From Marinomonas maritima (GTDB lineage Bacteria > Pseudomonadota > Gammaproteobacteria > Pseudomonadales > Marinomonadaceae): a DNA stretch of 64,000 nucleotides. Below, piece after piece: positions 54,422 to 63,563 of the stretch; the first letter of the stretch is position 1, and each line of letters begins with the position of its first letter. Position numbers and translations under genes: made by a program. The notes below the pieces were generated by a model. That model was not told the DNA's origin and did not search any database. It saw nothing but the letters and a program-made list of their open reading frames with translations. The stretch is from assembly GCF_024435075.2 (NCBI RefSeq), contig NZ_JAMZEG020000001.1, positions 930,001 through 994,000 on the forward strand. The letters run 5' to 3'.

Positions 54422-54703
54422 ATGTCTGAATGGACACTTTTTGAAGTATTTATCCGTAGTAAACACGGCCTAAATCACAAGCATGTTGGCAGCGTTCACG
54501 CAGTGGATGCCGAAATGGCCATTGAAAACGCCCGTGATCTTTACACCCGTCGAAATGAAGGTGTGAGTATTTGGGTTATGCCATCGGCATTAATCACAGC
54601 AACTGCGAGTGATGAGAAAGAGCCTTTATTCGATCCATCGGAAGACAAAGTCTATCGTCATGCCAGCTTTTATGAGCTGCCTGATGAAGTAGGGCATATG
54701 TGA
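54422..54703 (+). CDS. paaB: Phenylacetyl-CoA epoxidase subunit B
   Basis: This 93-residue small subunit is needed for full assembly and stability of the epoxidase; it links PaaAC pairs. It begins with WTLFEVFIRSKHGLNHKHVGS and has the RNEGVSIWVMPS segment typical of PaaB. It sits 20 bases after paaA. Confidence 0.95.
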   Translation: MSEWTLFEVFIRSKHGLNHKHVGSVHAVDAEMAIENARDLYTRRNEGVSIWVMPSALITATASDEKEPLFDPSEDKVYRHASFYELPDEVGHM

Positions 54704-54710
54704 GGTGGTT

Positions 54711-55472
54711 ATGACTAAATACGATGAATTAACCGAATTTTTATTGCGCCTTGGCGATAGCGCCTTGATTCAAGCTCAGCGCTTATGCGAGTTGACAGGT
54801 CGTGCTCCAGCGCTTGAAGAAGAAATGGGCATGATGAACGTTGGCCTTGACTTAGTTGGTCAGGCTCGCAATTGGTATGAATACGCCGCTGAGCGAATTA
54901 ACGACGGTACCGATGCCGATACATTAGCGTTTCGACGTGATGAGCGTGCGTTTCGTAATTTGTTATTGGTAGAGCAGCCTAACGGTGACTTTGCCGTCAC
55001 CATGACGAAGCAGTTTTTTTATGACGCTTGGCAGTTTCACCTGCTGACCATGCTAAAAGGCGCAAACGATGAACGGATTGCGGCGATTGCAGCGAAGTCA
55101 CTAAAAGAAGTGACTTACCATTTGCGTCGTTCCTCTCAATGGGTTGAACGCTTAGGTGACGGTACCGAAGAAAGCCATCAGCGTATGGAAAAAGCGGTCG
55201 ATGTCGTTTGGCGTTTTACCTTTGAACTGGTTGAAAAAAATGGCGCTGAATTGGCGCTGTCTGAATCAGGCAATATTCCAGCGCTGACTGAATTGCCAGA
55301 AAAGTGGCTAGCGACAGTAAACGAGGTATTCGCTAAAGCGACGTTAACGGTTCCTGACGCGCCAAGCACTTTCTATTTGAGTGCTCGAACAGGCATGCAT
55401 ACAGAGCATTTGGGGATGTTATTGGCAGAAATGCAGTTCCTACAACGAGCGTATCCTGATGCAAGCTGGTGA
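54711..55472 (+). CDS. paaC: Phenylacetyl-CoA epoxidase structural subunit
   Basis: PaaC is the ferritin-fold partner of PaaA. It lacks a working iron site and holds the complex together. The 253-residue protein shows ELTEFLLRLGDSALIQAQRL and the late TEHLGMLLAEMQFLQRAYP. The ATG at 54711 follows GAGGTG; a GTG two codons earlier is in frame. Its end overlaps paaD by 14 bases. Confidence 0.94.
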   Translation: MTKYDELTEFLLRLGDSALIQAQRLCELTGRAPALEEEMGMMNVGLDLVGQARNWYEYAAERINDGTDADTLAFRRDERAFRNLLLVEQPNGDFAVTMTKQFFYDAWQFHLLTMLKGANDERIAAIAAKSLKEVTYHLRRSSQWVERLGDGTEESHQRMEKAVDVVWRFTFELVEKNGAELALSESGNIPALTELPEKWLATVNEVFAKATLTVPDAPSTFYLSARTGMHTEHLGMLLAEMQFLQRAYPDASW

Positions 55473-55992
55473 GTTAATTACCACTGACCAGCAAGGTCGT
55501 TCAGGGAGCGAGACCGATATCCAGCAAGCCTATAGCGTGCTGGAAGACGTCATGGACCCTGAAGTGCCTGTGGTAAGTGTGATGGATCTTGGCATCGTAC
55601 GTGACGTCAGCTGGTTGGATGGGCACCTTTATGTGGTGGTGACACCAACGTATTCAGGTTGTCCTGCGACGGAATATATCGAAACCGCGATACGCGATGC
55701 ACTGCAAGATGCCGGTTTTTCACGTCCTAAAGTATCGCAGCGTTTGGCCCCAGCTTGGACAACCGATTGGATTACTAAACAGGGTCGAAATCGCCTTAAA
55801 GCCTACGGGATTGCACCGCCTGTTGGGAGCTCAAGTAAGCGCTCTTTGTTGTCGGGAATAACACAAGTTGAATGCCCAAATTGTGGTAGTGAAGACACTG
55901 AACAATTAAGTGAATTCGGCTCGACAGCGTGCAAATCCTTGTATCGGTGTAAGTCCTGTTTAGAACCGTTTGATTATTTTAAATGCATTTGA
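55459..55992 (+). CDS. paaD: PaaD, Fe-S assembly type protein of the epoxidase
   Basis: PaaD is required for making active epoxidase, probably in inserting or maturing metal centres. The 177-residue protein has a DUF59/MIP18-type N-terminal domain (VLEDVMDPEVPVVSVMDLGIV and TPTYSGCPATE) and a C-terminal zinc-ribbon-like segment with CPNCGSEDTE and YRCKSCLEPF. The start lies within the end of paaC; earlier in-frame starts would lie deeper inside paaC. Confidence 0.93.
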   Translation: MQAGELITTDQQGRSGSETDIQQAYSVLEDVMDPEVPVVSVMDLGIVRDVSWLDGHLYVVVTPTYSGCPATEYIETAIRDALQDAGFSRPKVSQRLAPAWTTDWITKQGRNRLKAYGIAPPVGSSSKRSLLSGITQVECPNCGSEDTEQLSEFGSTACKSLYRCKSCLEPFDYFKCI

Positions 55993-56028
55993 GCCATAGA
56001 TAAAAATAACGTGGCCGTGGAGACACAG

Positions 56029-57102
56029 ATGAATCAATTTCACTCACTTACCGTTTCAGATTTACGTCGTGAAACGCGTGATTCTATTTCGCTCGCTTTT
56101 GATATCCCTGAGGATTTAGCGCAGAGCTATCAATTTAAACAAGGTCAATTTTTGACACTGCGTACCCAAATTGATGGGCAAGAAGTACGTCGTTCTTATT
56201 CTATTTGCAGTGGCGTTCAAGACAATGAAATGCGAGTGGCCATAAAGCGTGTGCCTGATGGCCTTTTTTCCACCTTTGCTAATGATTCCATTAACATCGG
56301 TGATGTTCTTGAGGTTATGCCACCGCTAGGGCATTTCTATTCAGAGCTTGATCCTGTCCGTCATGGTGACTATTTATTGGTTGCCGCAGGCAGTGGGATT
56401 ACCCCCATTTTGTCTATTGCAAAAACGACCTTGGCCACTGAGCCACACAGTAAAGTCACGCTTTTATATGGTAATCGTTCCACTTCTTCCACCATGTTCC
56501 GAGATCAACTTGCCGATCTAAAAAACACTTATATGGATCGTTTGAATCTGATTTTTGTCTTGAGTCGCGAACAACAAGATATCGATTTGTACAACGGCCA
56601 CATTGATGAAGATAAATGCCGTGCTTTGTTTGCCCGTTGGGTCGATGTGAAAAACCTTGATGGTGCGTTTATTTGTGGACCTCAATCCATGACAGAAATG
56701 GTGAAAGACCTTTTAAAAGAGTCCGGTACACCAGAAGAAAATATCCATTTTGAACTGTTTGCTGCCGAAGGTAATGAGCGCAAACGCGAGCAGCGAGCAC
56801 AAGCAGCTGCCAATGCGGATATGTCGGAAATTACAGTGATTCGTGATGGTCATGCAATGAGCTTTGAGCTTAAACAGAATACCGAAAACGTGCTAAATGC
56901 GGGTAACGAGCATGGTGCAGACCTGCCGTTTTCGTGTCGAGCAGGCGTGTGTTCTACCTGTAAATGCAAGGTGATTGAAGGCGAGGTGGACATGGACATT
57001 AGTATTGGTCTTGAGGACTACGAAGTGGAAGCGGGTTATGTGCTTTCTTGCCAGTCTTACCCTGTGTCCAAAAAAGTTGTGCTGGATTTTGACCAAGTCT
57101 AA
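56029..57102 (+). CDS. paaE: Phenylacetyl-CoA epoxidase reductase
   Basis: PaaE passes electrons from NADPH to the di-iron site. The 357-residue protein has a ferredoxin-reductase-type FAD domain (RRSYSICSG), an NAD(P) domain (LVAAGSGITPILSIAK) and a C-terminal plant-type [2Fe-2S] domain with cysteines in CRAGVCSTCKCKV and LSCQSYP. The ATG at 56029 follows GGAGACACAG; an in-frame GTG lies six codons upstream. It follows paaD after 36 bases. Confidence 0.95.
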   Translation: MNQFHSLTVSDLRRETRDSISLAFDIPEDLAQSYQFKQGQFLTLRTQIDGQEVRRSYSICSGVQDNEMRVAIKRVPDGLFSTFANDSINIGDVLEVMPPLGHFYSELDPVRHGDYLLVAAGSGITPILSIAKTTLATEPHSKVTLLYGNRSTSSTMFRDQLADLKNTYMDRLNLIFVLSREQQDIDLYNGHIDEDKCRALFARWVDVKNLDGAFICGPQSMTEMVKDLLKESGTPEENIHFELFAAEGNERKREQRAQAAANADMSEITVIRDGHAMSFELKQNTENVLNAGNEHGADLPFSCRAGVCSTCKCKVIEGEVDMDISIGLEDYEVEAGYVLSCQSYPVSKKVVLDFDQV

Positions 57103-57195
57103 TTCGGCTTGATCACTCGCCTGACTATGAAAGAACGAGACATCATAAAAACAACAAAGATGACGGTGGCAAATAGACCATCGATGGAGAACATT

Positions 57196-59280
57196 ATGAG
57201 CCAAAGCTCTATTTTACAAAGCTCAGTTTCACAAAGCCCAGTACTACAAAGTTTTATTGCTGGGGAGTGGTTAGGTAATCAAGCTGGACAAGCATTAGCT
57301 AGCCCTGTCAACGGGGAAACGATTTATCACACACACGCTGAAACGATTGATTTTGGCCGTTCACTGGAATTTGCTCGCACCAAAGGCCGCGCTGTTTTGA
57401 TGGCGATGGATTTTCAGAGTCGCGCGTCTTGTTTGCGCGACTTAGGCAAATATTTACTGGAACATAAAGAATCGTTATACGCTATTTCCTTATTAACGGG
57501 TGCGACTCGAAATGATAGCTGGGTAGACATTGAAGGTGGTGCCGGTACGCTGTTTGCCTACGCAAGCGTCGGTCGACGTGAGTTGCCATCTGGTAACCTG
57601 ATCCACGAAGATGATGCTTTTCCTTTAGGTCGTGATGGTCAGTTTTTCGGTTCGCATATTTTGGTGCCTCGCCAAGGTGTTGCTGTACATATCAATGCTT
57701 TTAACTTCCCAATTTGGGGCATGTTAGAAAAATTCGCGGCGAACTTTTTGGCGGGCATGCCGTGTATTGTTAAGCCGGCAACATCTACTTCCTATTTGAC
57801 GCAAGCTTGTGTGCGCTTGATGCAGGAATCTGGACTGTTACCAGAAGGCAGTTTGCAGTTAATCATTGGTCGTACTGGCGACTTATTAGATCGCTTGGAT
57901 GGTCAAGATGTGGTGACCTTCACAGGCTCTGCAAGCACCGCAGCCAAATTAAAAGTCACGCCTAATATCATCAATAATTCCATTCCTTTTAATGCCGAAG
58001 CTGATTCGTTGAACTGCGCCATCTTAGCGCCGGACGTATCTGTAGATAGCCCTGAGTTTGATCTTTTCATCAAAGAAGTCGCACGGGAAATGACGGTGAA
58101 AGCGGGGCAAAAATGTACCGCTATACGTCGTGTATTGATCCCCGAAAATCAAGTGCAGGCGGTTTCTGAACGCCTAACCGCACGTCTTGCAAAAGTGTCT
58201 ATTGGCGATCCGCATTTAGACACAGTACGCATGGGGGCATTGGCTTCTTTTGAGCAAAAAGAAGACGTTTTGGCACAGCTTGAGCAGTTATTAAAAAGCA
58301 GTCAGGTTGTTTATGGGCATCAAGAAGGTTTTGAGCTTTTAGGAAAAGGCTCAGAAAAAGGCGCTTTTGTGCAACCTACCTTGTTGCTTAGCAATGATCC
58401 AGATGCCGAAGGTGGCGCGCACGACATAGAAGCGTTCGGTCCAATCAGTACCTTAATGCCTTATAAAAATATCGACCACGCGATTGCGCTTGCTGCTCGC
58501 GGTAAGGGTTCTTTGGTAACAACGTTAGTGACTCAAGACCCTGAGATTGCGAGAAAAGTAGTACCCGCTTTAGCGGCATGGCATGGCCGAGTGCATATTT
58601 TGAATGAAGCCTCCTCTAAAGAATCCACCGGTCACGGCTCTCCGTTACCAATGCTAAAACATGGCGGCCCAGGTCGCGCTGGTGGCGGTGAAGAGTTGGG
58701 TGGGATACGTGGCGTAAAACACTATATGCAACGTGCTGCTATTCAGGGTTCCCCCACCATGCTATCAGCGGTCACCGGAGAATATGTTCGTGGTGGTGAA
58801 ACGTATGAAAGTGATGTTCATCCTTTCCGTCGATACTTCGAAGATCTTCGAATTGGTGAGTCTTTGCTGACTCATCGACGCACTGTTACGGAAACCGACA
58901 TAGTAAACTTTGGTTGTTTGTCTGGCGATCATTTTTACATGCATTTTGACGACATTGCCGCGCGTGATTCTCAGTTTGAGCAGCGTATCGCCCACGGTTA
59001 CTTTGTATTGTCTGCGGCGGCAGGGCTATTTGTTTCGCCGGGTGAAGGCCCTGTGTTGGCCAATTACGGCTTGGATACCTTGCGATTCATTACGCCTGTG
59101 CCAATAGGAGACACCATTCGTGCTCGCTTAACGTGCAAACGTAAAATTGATCAAGGCAAATTAAGCCCAAAAGGCGAACCTCAAGGTGTGGTGGTGTGGG
59201 ACGTTCAAGTCACGAATCAACATGATGAACTGGTTGCCAGTTACGACATTTTAACCTTGGTTAAAAAACAATTGGATTGA
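57196..59280 (+). CDS. paaZ: Oxepin-CoA hydrolase / 3-oxo-5,6-dehydrosuberyl-CoA semialdehyde dehydrogenase
   Basis: PaaZ opens the oxepin ring and oxidises the resulting aldehyde. The 694-residue bifunctional protein has an aldehyde dehydrogenase domain (about 15-520, NAFNFPIWGMLEKFAANFLAG and the Cys in KAGQKCTAIRRVL) and a C-terminal MaoC-like hydratase domain (about 540-690, GDHFYMHFDD with GYFVLSAAAGLF). The ATG at 57196 follows GGAGAAC. The frame extends 29 codons upstream, close behind paaE. A short SSILQS / SPVLQS repeat marks its N-terminus. Confidence 0.94.
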   Translation: MSQSSILQSSVSQSPVLQSFIAGEWLGNQAGQALASPVNGETIYHTHAETIDFGRSLEFARTKGRAVLMAMDFQSRASCLRDLGKYLLEHKESLYAISLLTGATRNDSWVDIEGGAGTLFAYASVGRRELPSGNLIHEDDAFPLGRDGQFFGSHILVPRQGVAVHINAFNFPIWGMLEKFAANFLAGMPCIVKPATSTSYLTQACVRLMQESGLLPEGSLQLIIGRTGDLLDRLDGQDVVTFTGSASTAAKLKVTPNIINNSIPFNAEADSLNCAILAPDVSVDSPEFDLFIKEVAREMTVKAGQKCTAIRRVLIPENQVQAVSERLTARLAKVSIGDPHLDTVRMGALASFEQKEDVLAQLEQLLKSSQVVYGHQEGFELLGKGSEKGAFVQPTLLLSNDPDAEGGAHDIEAFGPISTLMPYKNIDHAIALAARGKGSLVTTLVTQDPEIARKVVPALAAWHGRVHILNEASSKESTGHGSPLPMLKHGGPGRAGGGEELGGIRGVKHYMQRAAIQGSPTMLSAVTGEYVRGGETYESDVHPFRRYFEDLRIGESLLTHRRTVTETDIVNFGCLSGDHFYMHFDDIAARDSQFEQRIAHGYFVLSAAAGLFVSPGEGPVLANYGLDTLRFITPVPIGDTIRARLTCKRKIDQGKLSPKGEPQGVVVWDVQVTNQHDELVASYDILTLVKKQLD

Positions 59281-59285
59281 GTCTA

Positions 59286-59314
59286 AAAGGGTGGTTTATC
59301 CACCCTATTTTTGA
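59286..59314 (+). terminator. Terminator behind paaZ
   Basis: AGGGTGG, a TTTAT loop and CCACCCT are followed by ATTTTTG. It ends the paa transcript, so the TRAP genes need their own promoter. Confidence 0.85.
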
Positions 59315-59363
59315 TTTTTCACACGTAGCCTAATAACAATAATAAGAGCGTTTAGGAGCTGTT

Positions 59364-59897
59364 ATGTCGATGAAAAACTGGATGGATAAGCATTATCCAG
59401 AACCCAATATATACCGCTGGATTGGGTTGGGTTTAGAAGTGATTTCTGCAACGGTTTTGTTTTTATTAATGGTACTGACCTCTTTGGATGTGGCGGGTCG
59501 CTATCTTTTTAATAATTCGGTGAATGGTGCCTTTGAGCTTACTCAAATGGGGCTAGCCATCATTGTTTTTGCTCAAATGCCATTAATTACATGGCGTGGC
59601 AGTCACGTCGTCGTGGATTTATTGGATCATATTTTAGGCAATCGCATCGTTAAGGTTCTTGGGATCTTTTCGGTCTTTATTGTTTCTTCTTCGTTTTACT
59701 TCTTAGCACTTCGCATTTATGAATTAGCAGAGCGCTCGCTGCGTCGTGAAGAAGTAACGGAATATCTACAGATACCAACCGGATATTTGACAGAGTACAT
59801 CGCCATTATGAGCTGGGTAACAGCGGCGTGCATGCTCACTTATGGTGCGTATCGCGTGCTGAAAGGCAATAACGAAACACAGCAGTTTGGAGAGTAG
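59364..59897 (+). CDS. TRAP transporter small permease (DctQ type)
   Basis: This 177-residue protein has four membrane helices of the DctQ family, with TSLDVAGRYLFNNSVNGAFELTQ after the first helix. TRAP systems use a binding protein and an ion gradient to import organic acids. TTAGGAG precedes the ATG. The three TRAP genes lie directly behind the paa cluster, so an aryl or aliphatic acid linked to phenylacetate use is possible. Confidence 0.88.
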   Translation: MSMKNWMDKHYPEPNIYRWIGLGLEVISATVLFLLMVLTSLDVAGRYLFNNSVNGAFELTQMGLAIIVFAQMPLITWRGSHVVVDLLDHILGNRIVKVLGIFSVFIVSSSFYFLALRIYELAERSLRREEVTEYLQIPTGYLTEYIAIMSWVTAACMLTYGAYRVLKGNNETQQFGE

Positions 59898-59898
59898 C

Positions 59899-61227
59899 AT
59901 GTCAGTTGTATTAATAGGCTTTGCCGTTCTTTTGATTTTGATTCTGGTGATTCGTATGCCTATTGCTTTTGCGATGGGGGTTGTGGGTTTTTTCGGCTTT
60001 GCTATTTTGCAGGGATTAAGTTTTGACAATGTGCTCTCTTTTCGTTGGACTGCCTCGTTAACTCTGGCGTCCAGTCGGGTCATAGAAACCGTACAAGACT
60101 ACAATTTGTCGGTGATTCCTTTGTTTATTTTAATGGGGAATTTCGTTACCCGTTCAGGTTTGTCACAGGAGTTGTATAACGCCTCTTATGCTTTTTTAGG
60201 TCATAGAAAGGGCGGGTTGGCCATGTCGACGGTGTTGGCTTGCGGTGGTTTTTCCGCTATTTGTGGCTCCAGTTTAGCAACGTCTGCCACCATGGCAAAA
60301 GTGGCCATGCCACCCATGCGTAAGTTTGGTTACGCTGACAGTCTGGCAACGGCCTCTATTGCCGCGGGTGGCACCCTCGGCATATTAATTCCTCCCAGCG
60401 TTATTCTTGTTATTTATGGCTTGCTAACACAGTCCAGTATTCGTGAATTGTTTGCGGCTGGGTTTATTCCCGGCGTGTTGGGCATTTTTCTGTATATGTG
60501 CGCTGTTCGTTACGTTGTTTGGCGAAACCCTGATGCCGGTCCAGCCGGAGAGCGCATGAGTGTTAAAGAACGGATCATTGCGCTAAAAAACATTTGGGGT
60601 GTTTTAGTGCTCTTTACTATTGTGATGGGCGGTATCTACTTGGGCGTATTTACGCCGACTGAAGCGGCTGGAATAGGCGCTAGTGGGGCATTAATCATTG
60701 GCTTGGCGCGACGCAGTTTGAGCTTTGGAGAAATATTTGAAACGTTAGTGGACACCACAAGAACGTCGGCCATGCTGTTTTGTGTCGTCATTGGGGCGTT
60801 TATCTTTTCAGACTTTATTACTCGAGCGGGCCTACCGGATGCCTTATTAAGCTTTGTCACCTCATTAGAGCTGAGTCCTATGTTGGTGATTATGGTTATC
60901 TTGATGATTTACATCGTTCTTGGAATGGTGTTTGAAAGTCTTTCCATGCTGTTACTGACCGTCCCCGTTTTTTATCCTCTGGTATCCAGCTTAGGTTTTG
61001 ATCTTGTTTGGTTTGGCATTGTTGTCGTTGTGGTGACGGAGATAAGTTTAATTACACCGCCGGTGGGGATGAATGTCTTTGTATTAAGCGCGGTTTTAAA
61101 AGATGTCAAAGCAGGCACGATTTTTAAAGGGGTTACGCCATTCTGGTGCGTGGATATTATTCGCCTTTTGATCATCGTTTTCATCGTACCAGTGTCTATG
61201 TTCTTACCTAATTTTTTATACGACTGA
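59899..61227 (+). CDS. TRAP transporter large permease (DctM type)
   Basis: This 442-residue inner-membrane protein has about twelve helices and is the transport channel of the TRAP system. Typical segments are GFSAICGSSLATSATMAKVAMP, GTLGILIPPSVILVIYG and ITPPVGMNVFVL. GGAG from the end of dctQ serves as the ribosome binding site; the ATG at 59899 follows two bases after that gene's stop. Confidence 0.9.
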   Translation: MSVVLIGFAVLLILILVIRMPIAFAMGVVGFFGFAILQGLSFDNVLSFRWTASLTLASSRVIETVQDYNLSVIPLFILMGNFVTRSGLSQELYNASYAFLGHRKGGLAMSTVLACGGFSAICGSSLATSATMAKVAMPPMRKFGYADSLATASIAAGGTLGILIPPSVILVIYGLLTQSSIRELFAAGFIPGVLGIFLYMCAVRYVVWRNPDAGPAGERMSVKERIIALKNIWGVLVLFTIVMGGIYLGVFTPTEAAGIGASGALIIGLARRSLSFGEIFETLVDTTRTSAMLFCVVIGAFIFSDFITRAGLPDALLSFVTSLELSPMLVIMVILMIYIVLGMVFESLSMLLLTVPVFYPLVSSLGFDLVWFGIVVVVVTEISLITPPVGMNVFVLSAVLKDVKAGTIFKGVTPFWCVDIIRLLIIVFIVPVSMFLPNFLYD

Positions 61228-61384
61228 GGTGTTTTATTGCCTATTTAGGGGATGTTAGGGAATGAAGATGTTTTTTGATTTTTTAATAATCGGTAATAAA
61301 AGAGAGCTGATTTTATAAAGAACCATTTTTTAAAGAGATATGAATGTTTATCAATGCAAATCATTAACTATAGGAATAATAAAA

Positions 61385-62413
61385 ATGATGAGTTTTAAAA
61401 AAAACCTACTGTGGGCGGTGTGTGGCGCTTCTGTTTTTGTATCAGGCATGACGTCAGCGGCAACAACGACCTTGCATGTGGCGACGTGGTTGCCACCAAC
61501 AAGCGCGCAGAATGCGGTTGTTTGGCCTACGTGGAAAGAATGGGTTGAAACCGCCACGGAAGGGCGTGTTGAAGTGGTGATTGAAAATTATACGGGTTCG
61601 CCTAAAACAATCTTTGACGCCGTGGAAGATGGCGTTTTTGATGCGGGGTTCAGTGTTAACGCTTATATACCGGGTCGATTTAAGTTAGCCAGTGTGGCTG
61701 AAATTCCGGGTGAAATCACCGACGCGGAAGTTGGCTCCGTCGCATTGTGGCGTACTTATGACGCCTATTTTAAAGCCGATCAAGAATTTAGAGGCCTTCA
61801 CTTACTGGCTTTATTTGTCCACGGTCCTGGTCAGCTGAATACGACTTTTCCGGTTAATTCATTGGAAGATTTAAAAGGCAAAAAAATGCGTGTGGGTGGC
61901 GGCTTAGTTAATGTTTTGGCAGAGCGTTTAGGCGTGACGCCTATTTCTGCACCCGCGCCTAAATCGTATGAATTAATGCAACAAGGCGTTGTTGACGGTA
62001 CATTTTTACCGGCTGAGCAGCAAAAAACACTTCGCTTAAGTGAAGTAACAACCGATCTTGTGCTCTTTCCTAAGGGGTTATATACAACCGCTTTTAGTAT
62101 TGTAATGAATCCAGATACGTTCGAAGGTCTTAGTAAAAAAGACCAAGAAGCGATCATGAGTGTCTCTGGTGAAAAACTCTCAAGGCTGGCTGGCGCGGCA
62201 TGGGGCAAAGCGGATGATGAAGGCATATTAGAAGCCAAAGCGAGTGGTGTTAACGTGGTGTATCTTTCTAAAGAGGATGCACTCGTAAAAGACATGGATG
62301 AATTAGAGAAAGGCATAGATCAAGAATGGATTAATTCTGTTTCTGATCGTAAGGTCGATGCAAAAGCGGCGCTTGCTCACTTTAGAAAAAATGTCAGTGA
62401 CTTAAGTCAGTAA
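61385..62413 (+). CDS. TRAP transporter solute-binding protein (DctP type)
   Basis: This 342-residue periplasmic protein has a signal peptide (MMSFKKNLLWAVCGASVFVS, cut after SAA) and the DctP fold with LHVATWLPPTSAQNAVVWPTW, then LKGKKMRVGGGLVNVLAERLG containing the usual Arg that binds the substrate carboxylate. An AGGAAT lies upstream. The gap to dctM is 157 bases. A carboxylate ligand fits the family; which one is unknown. Confidence 0.88.
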   Translation: MMSFKKNLLWAVCGASVFVSGMTSAATTTLHVATWLPPTSAQNAVVWPTWKEWVETATEGRVEVVIENYTGSPKTIFDAVEDGVFDAGFSVNAYIPGRFKLASVAEIPGEITDAEVGSVALWRTYDAYFKADQEFRGLHLLALFVHGPGQLNTTFPVNSLEDLKGKKMRVGGGLVNVLAERLGVTPISAPAPKSYELMQQGVVDGTFLPAEQQKTLRLSEVTTDLVLFPKGLYTTAFSIVMNPDTFEGLSKKDQEAIMSVSGEKLSRLAGAAWGKADDEGILEAKASGVNVVYLSKEDALVKDMDELEKGIDQEWINSVSDRKVDAKAALAHFRKNVSDLSQ

Positions 62414-62442
62414 ACATTTTCCCTTCTTTTATATTGCAATGT

Positions 62443-62476
62443 AAAAGCCACTATTTAAGTAGATAGTGGCTTTTTT
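62443..62476. terminator. Bidirectional terminator after the TRAP operon
   Basis: AAAAGCCACTAT and ATAGTGGCTTTT form a 12-bp perfect stem with A and T runs on its outer sides. It separates the TRAP genes from the convergent aldolase-type gene. Confidence 0.9.
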
Positions 62477-62484
62477 AATGGAAG

Positions 62485-63255
62485 TTATTGCTTATAGGAA
62501 GGATCTTGTTTTTCGATAATGCGTTTCATGGCGGCAAAAACGTCTTCACCCGCACCGTATTTAGGGTCTAATGGCAGAGAGTCTGCGGTGCATTTTCGAC
62601 AAATATCTTCAGGAATTTCTCGTACCTTGCCCATGGACATAGACGCCAATTGTACTTCGCACGCGCGATTGACTAACCACATTAGAGAGAAGGCTTGAGC
62701 CAATGTCGCCCCCATAATGACAGGGCCGTGGTTGCGAAGCATTAAAATAGGGTTGCCATTGGCGCTGTCTAAAATTCGTTGGCCTTCCTCCATATGAAGG
62801 GTGATGCCTTCGAAATCATGGTAAGACACTTTGTCGTAAATTTGTGCGGAGTAGAAATTGCTGTAAGAAATCCCTTCTTCTAAACAACAGACGGCCAATG
62901 TCGGCGTCGTATGAACATGCATCACACAATGCGCGTCTTCTACTTTGTCGTGAATGGCGCTGTGAAAGGTAAAACCGGCTGGATTAATCGGCCAATCTGA
63001 ATGACCAATGATATTGCCTTTTAAATCTACTTTTACCAGGTTAGAAGCGGTGACTTCACTGTAATGTAAGCCAAAAGGGTTGATTAAGTAGTGATCATTT
63101 TCTCCAGGTACACGAAGCGAAATGTGGTTGTAAATGGCTTCGTCCCATTTGAGGTAGGCAAAAATCCGATACATGGCGGCTAGGTCTACTCGAGTTTTCC
63201 ACTCGGCATCACTAAATCGACTAGGCTGTTCAAAATAACGCTTTGTTGAAGACAT
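62485..63255 (-). CDS. Class II aldolase/adducin-family protein
   Basis: This 256-residue protein resembles the L-fuculose-phosphate aldolase / adducin family. The zinc ligands are the His residues in VMHVHTTPT and a later LRNHGPVIMG; the early part holds YNHISLRVPGENDHYLINPFG. The sequence recalls the class II aldolase-like proteins of unknown function found in many soil and marine bacteria, not a defined aldolase. It faces the TRAP genes, and a link is possible but not shown. Confidence 0.85.
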   Translation of the reverse strand: MSSTKRYFEQPSRFSDAEWKTRVDLAAMYRIFAYLKWDEAIYNHISLRVPGENDHYLINPFGLHYSEVTASNLVKVDLKGNIIGHSDWPINPAGFTFHSAIHDKVEDAHCVMHVHTTPTLAVCCLEEGISYSNFYSAQIYDKVSYHDFEGITLHMEEGQRILDSANGNPILMLRNHGPVIMGATLAQAFSLMWLVNRACEVQLASMSMGKVREIPEDICRKCTADSLPLDPKYGAGEDVFAAMKRIIEKQDPSYKQ

Positions 63256-63563
63256 ACTGCTCTCTCTTTATTGTTGTTTATGGATAGGCTAAATAAAAAA
63301 TGGCTTATAAAAAACAACAATAAATATGGTGTGGCTCAATTATTTTTATGTAGCCATGGCAATTATGGGCAGTAAACAACCAAAGTGGCAATGACATAAT
63401 CGAACTTGGTCGTCTCTCTTATAAAAGACGTGACAAAAGCCGAGTGAGGATCAGGAGGTTGGCATGGGGCGTTGCTAACAACCTGATTTTTATAGATGGG
63501 TTAGTTTCTGGAATTGTGTACTTAATCCGACCCCTTAAATAATGGTATTTTAGACAGGGCGTC
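63256..63563. other. Intergenic stretch without a visible gene
   Basis: This gap of 308 bases lies between the start of the aldolase-type gene and the end of the VF530-type gene. It presumably holds the aldolase promoter. A GTGTACTTAATCCGACCCCT around 63518 looks like a small repeat fragment, but I cannot assign it. Confidence 0.4.
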
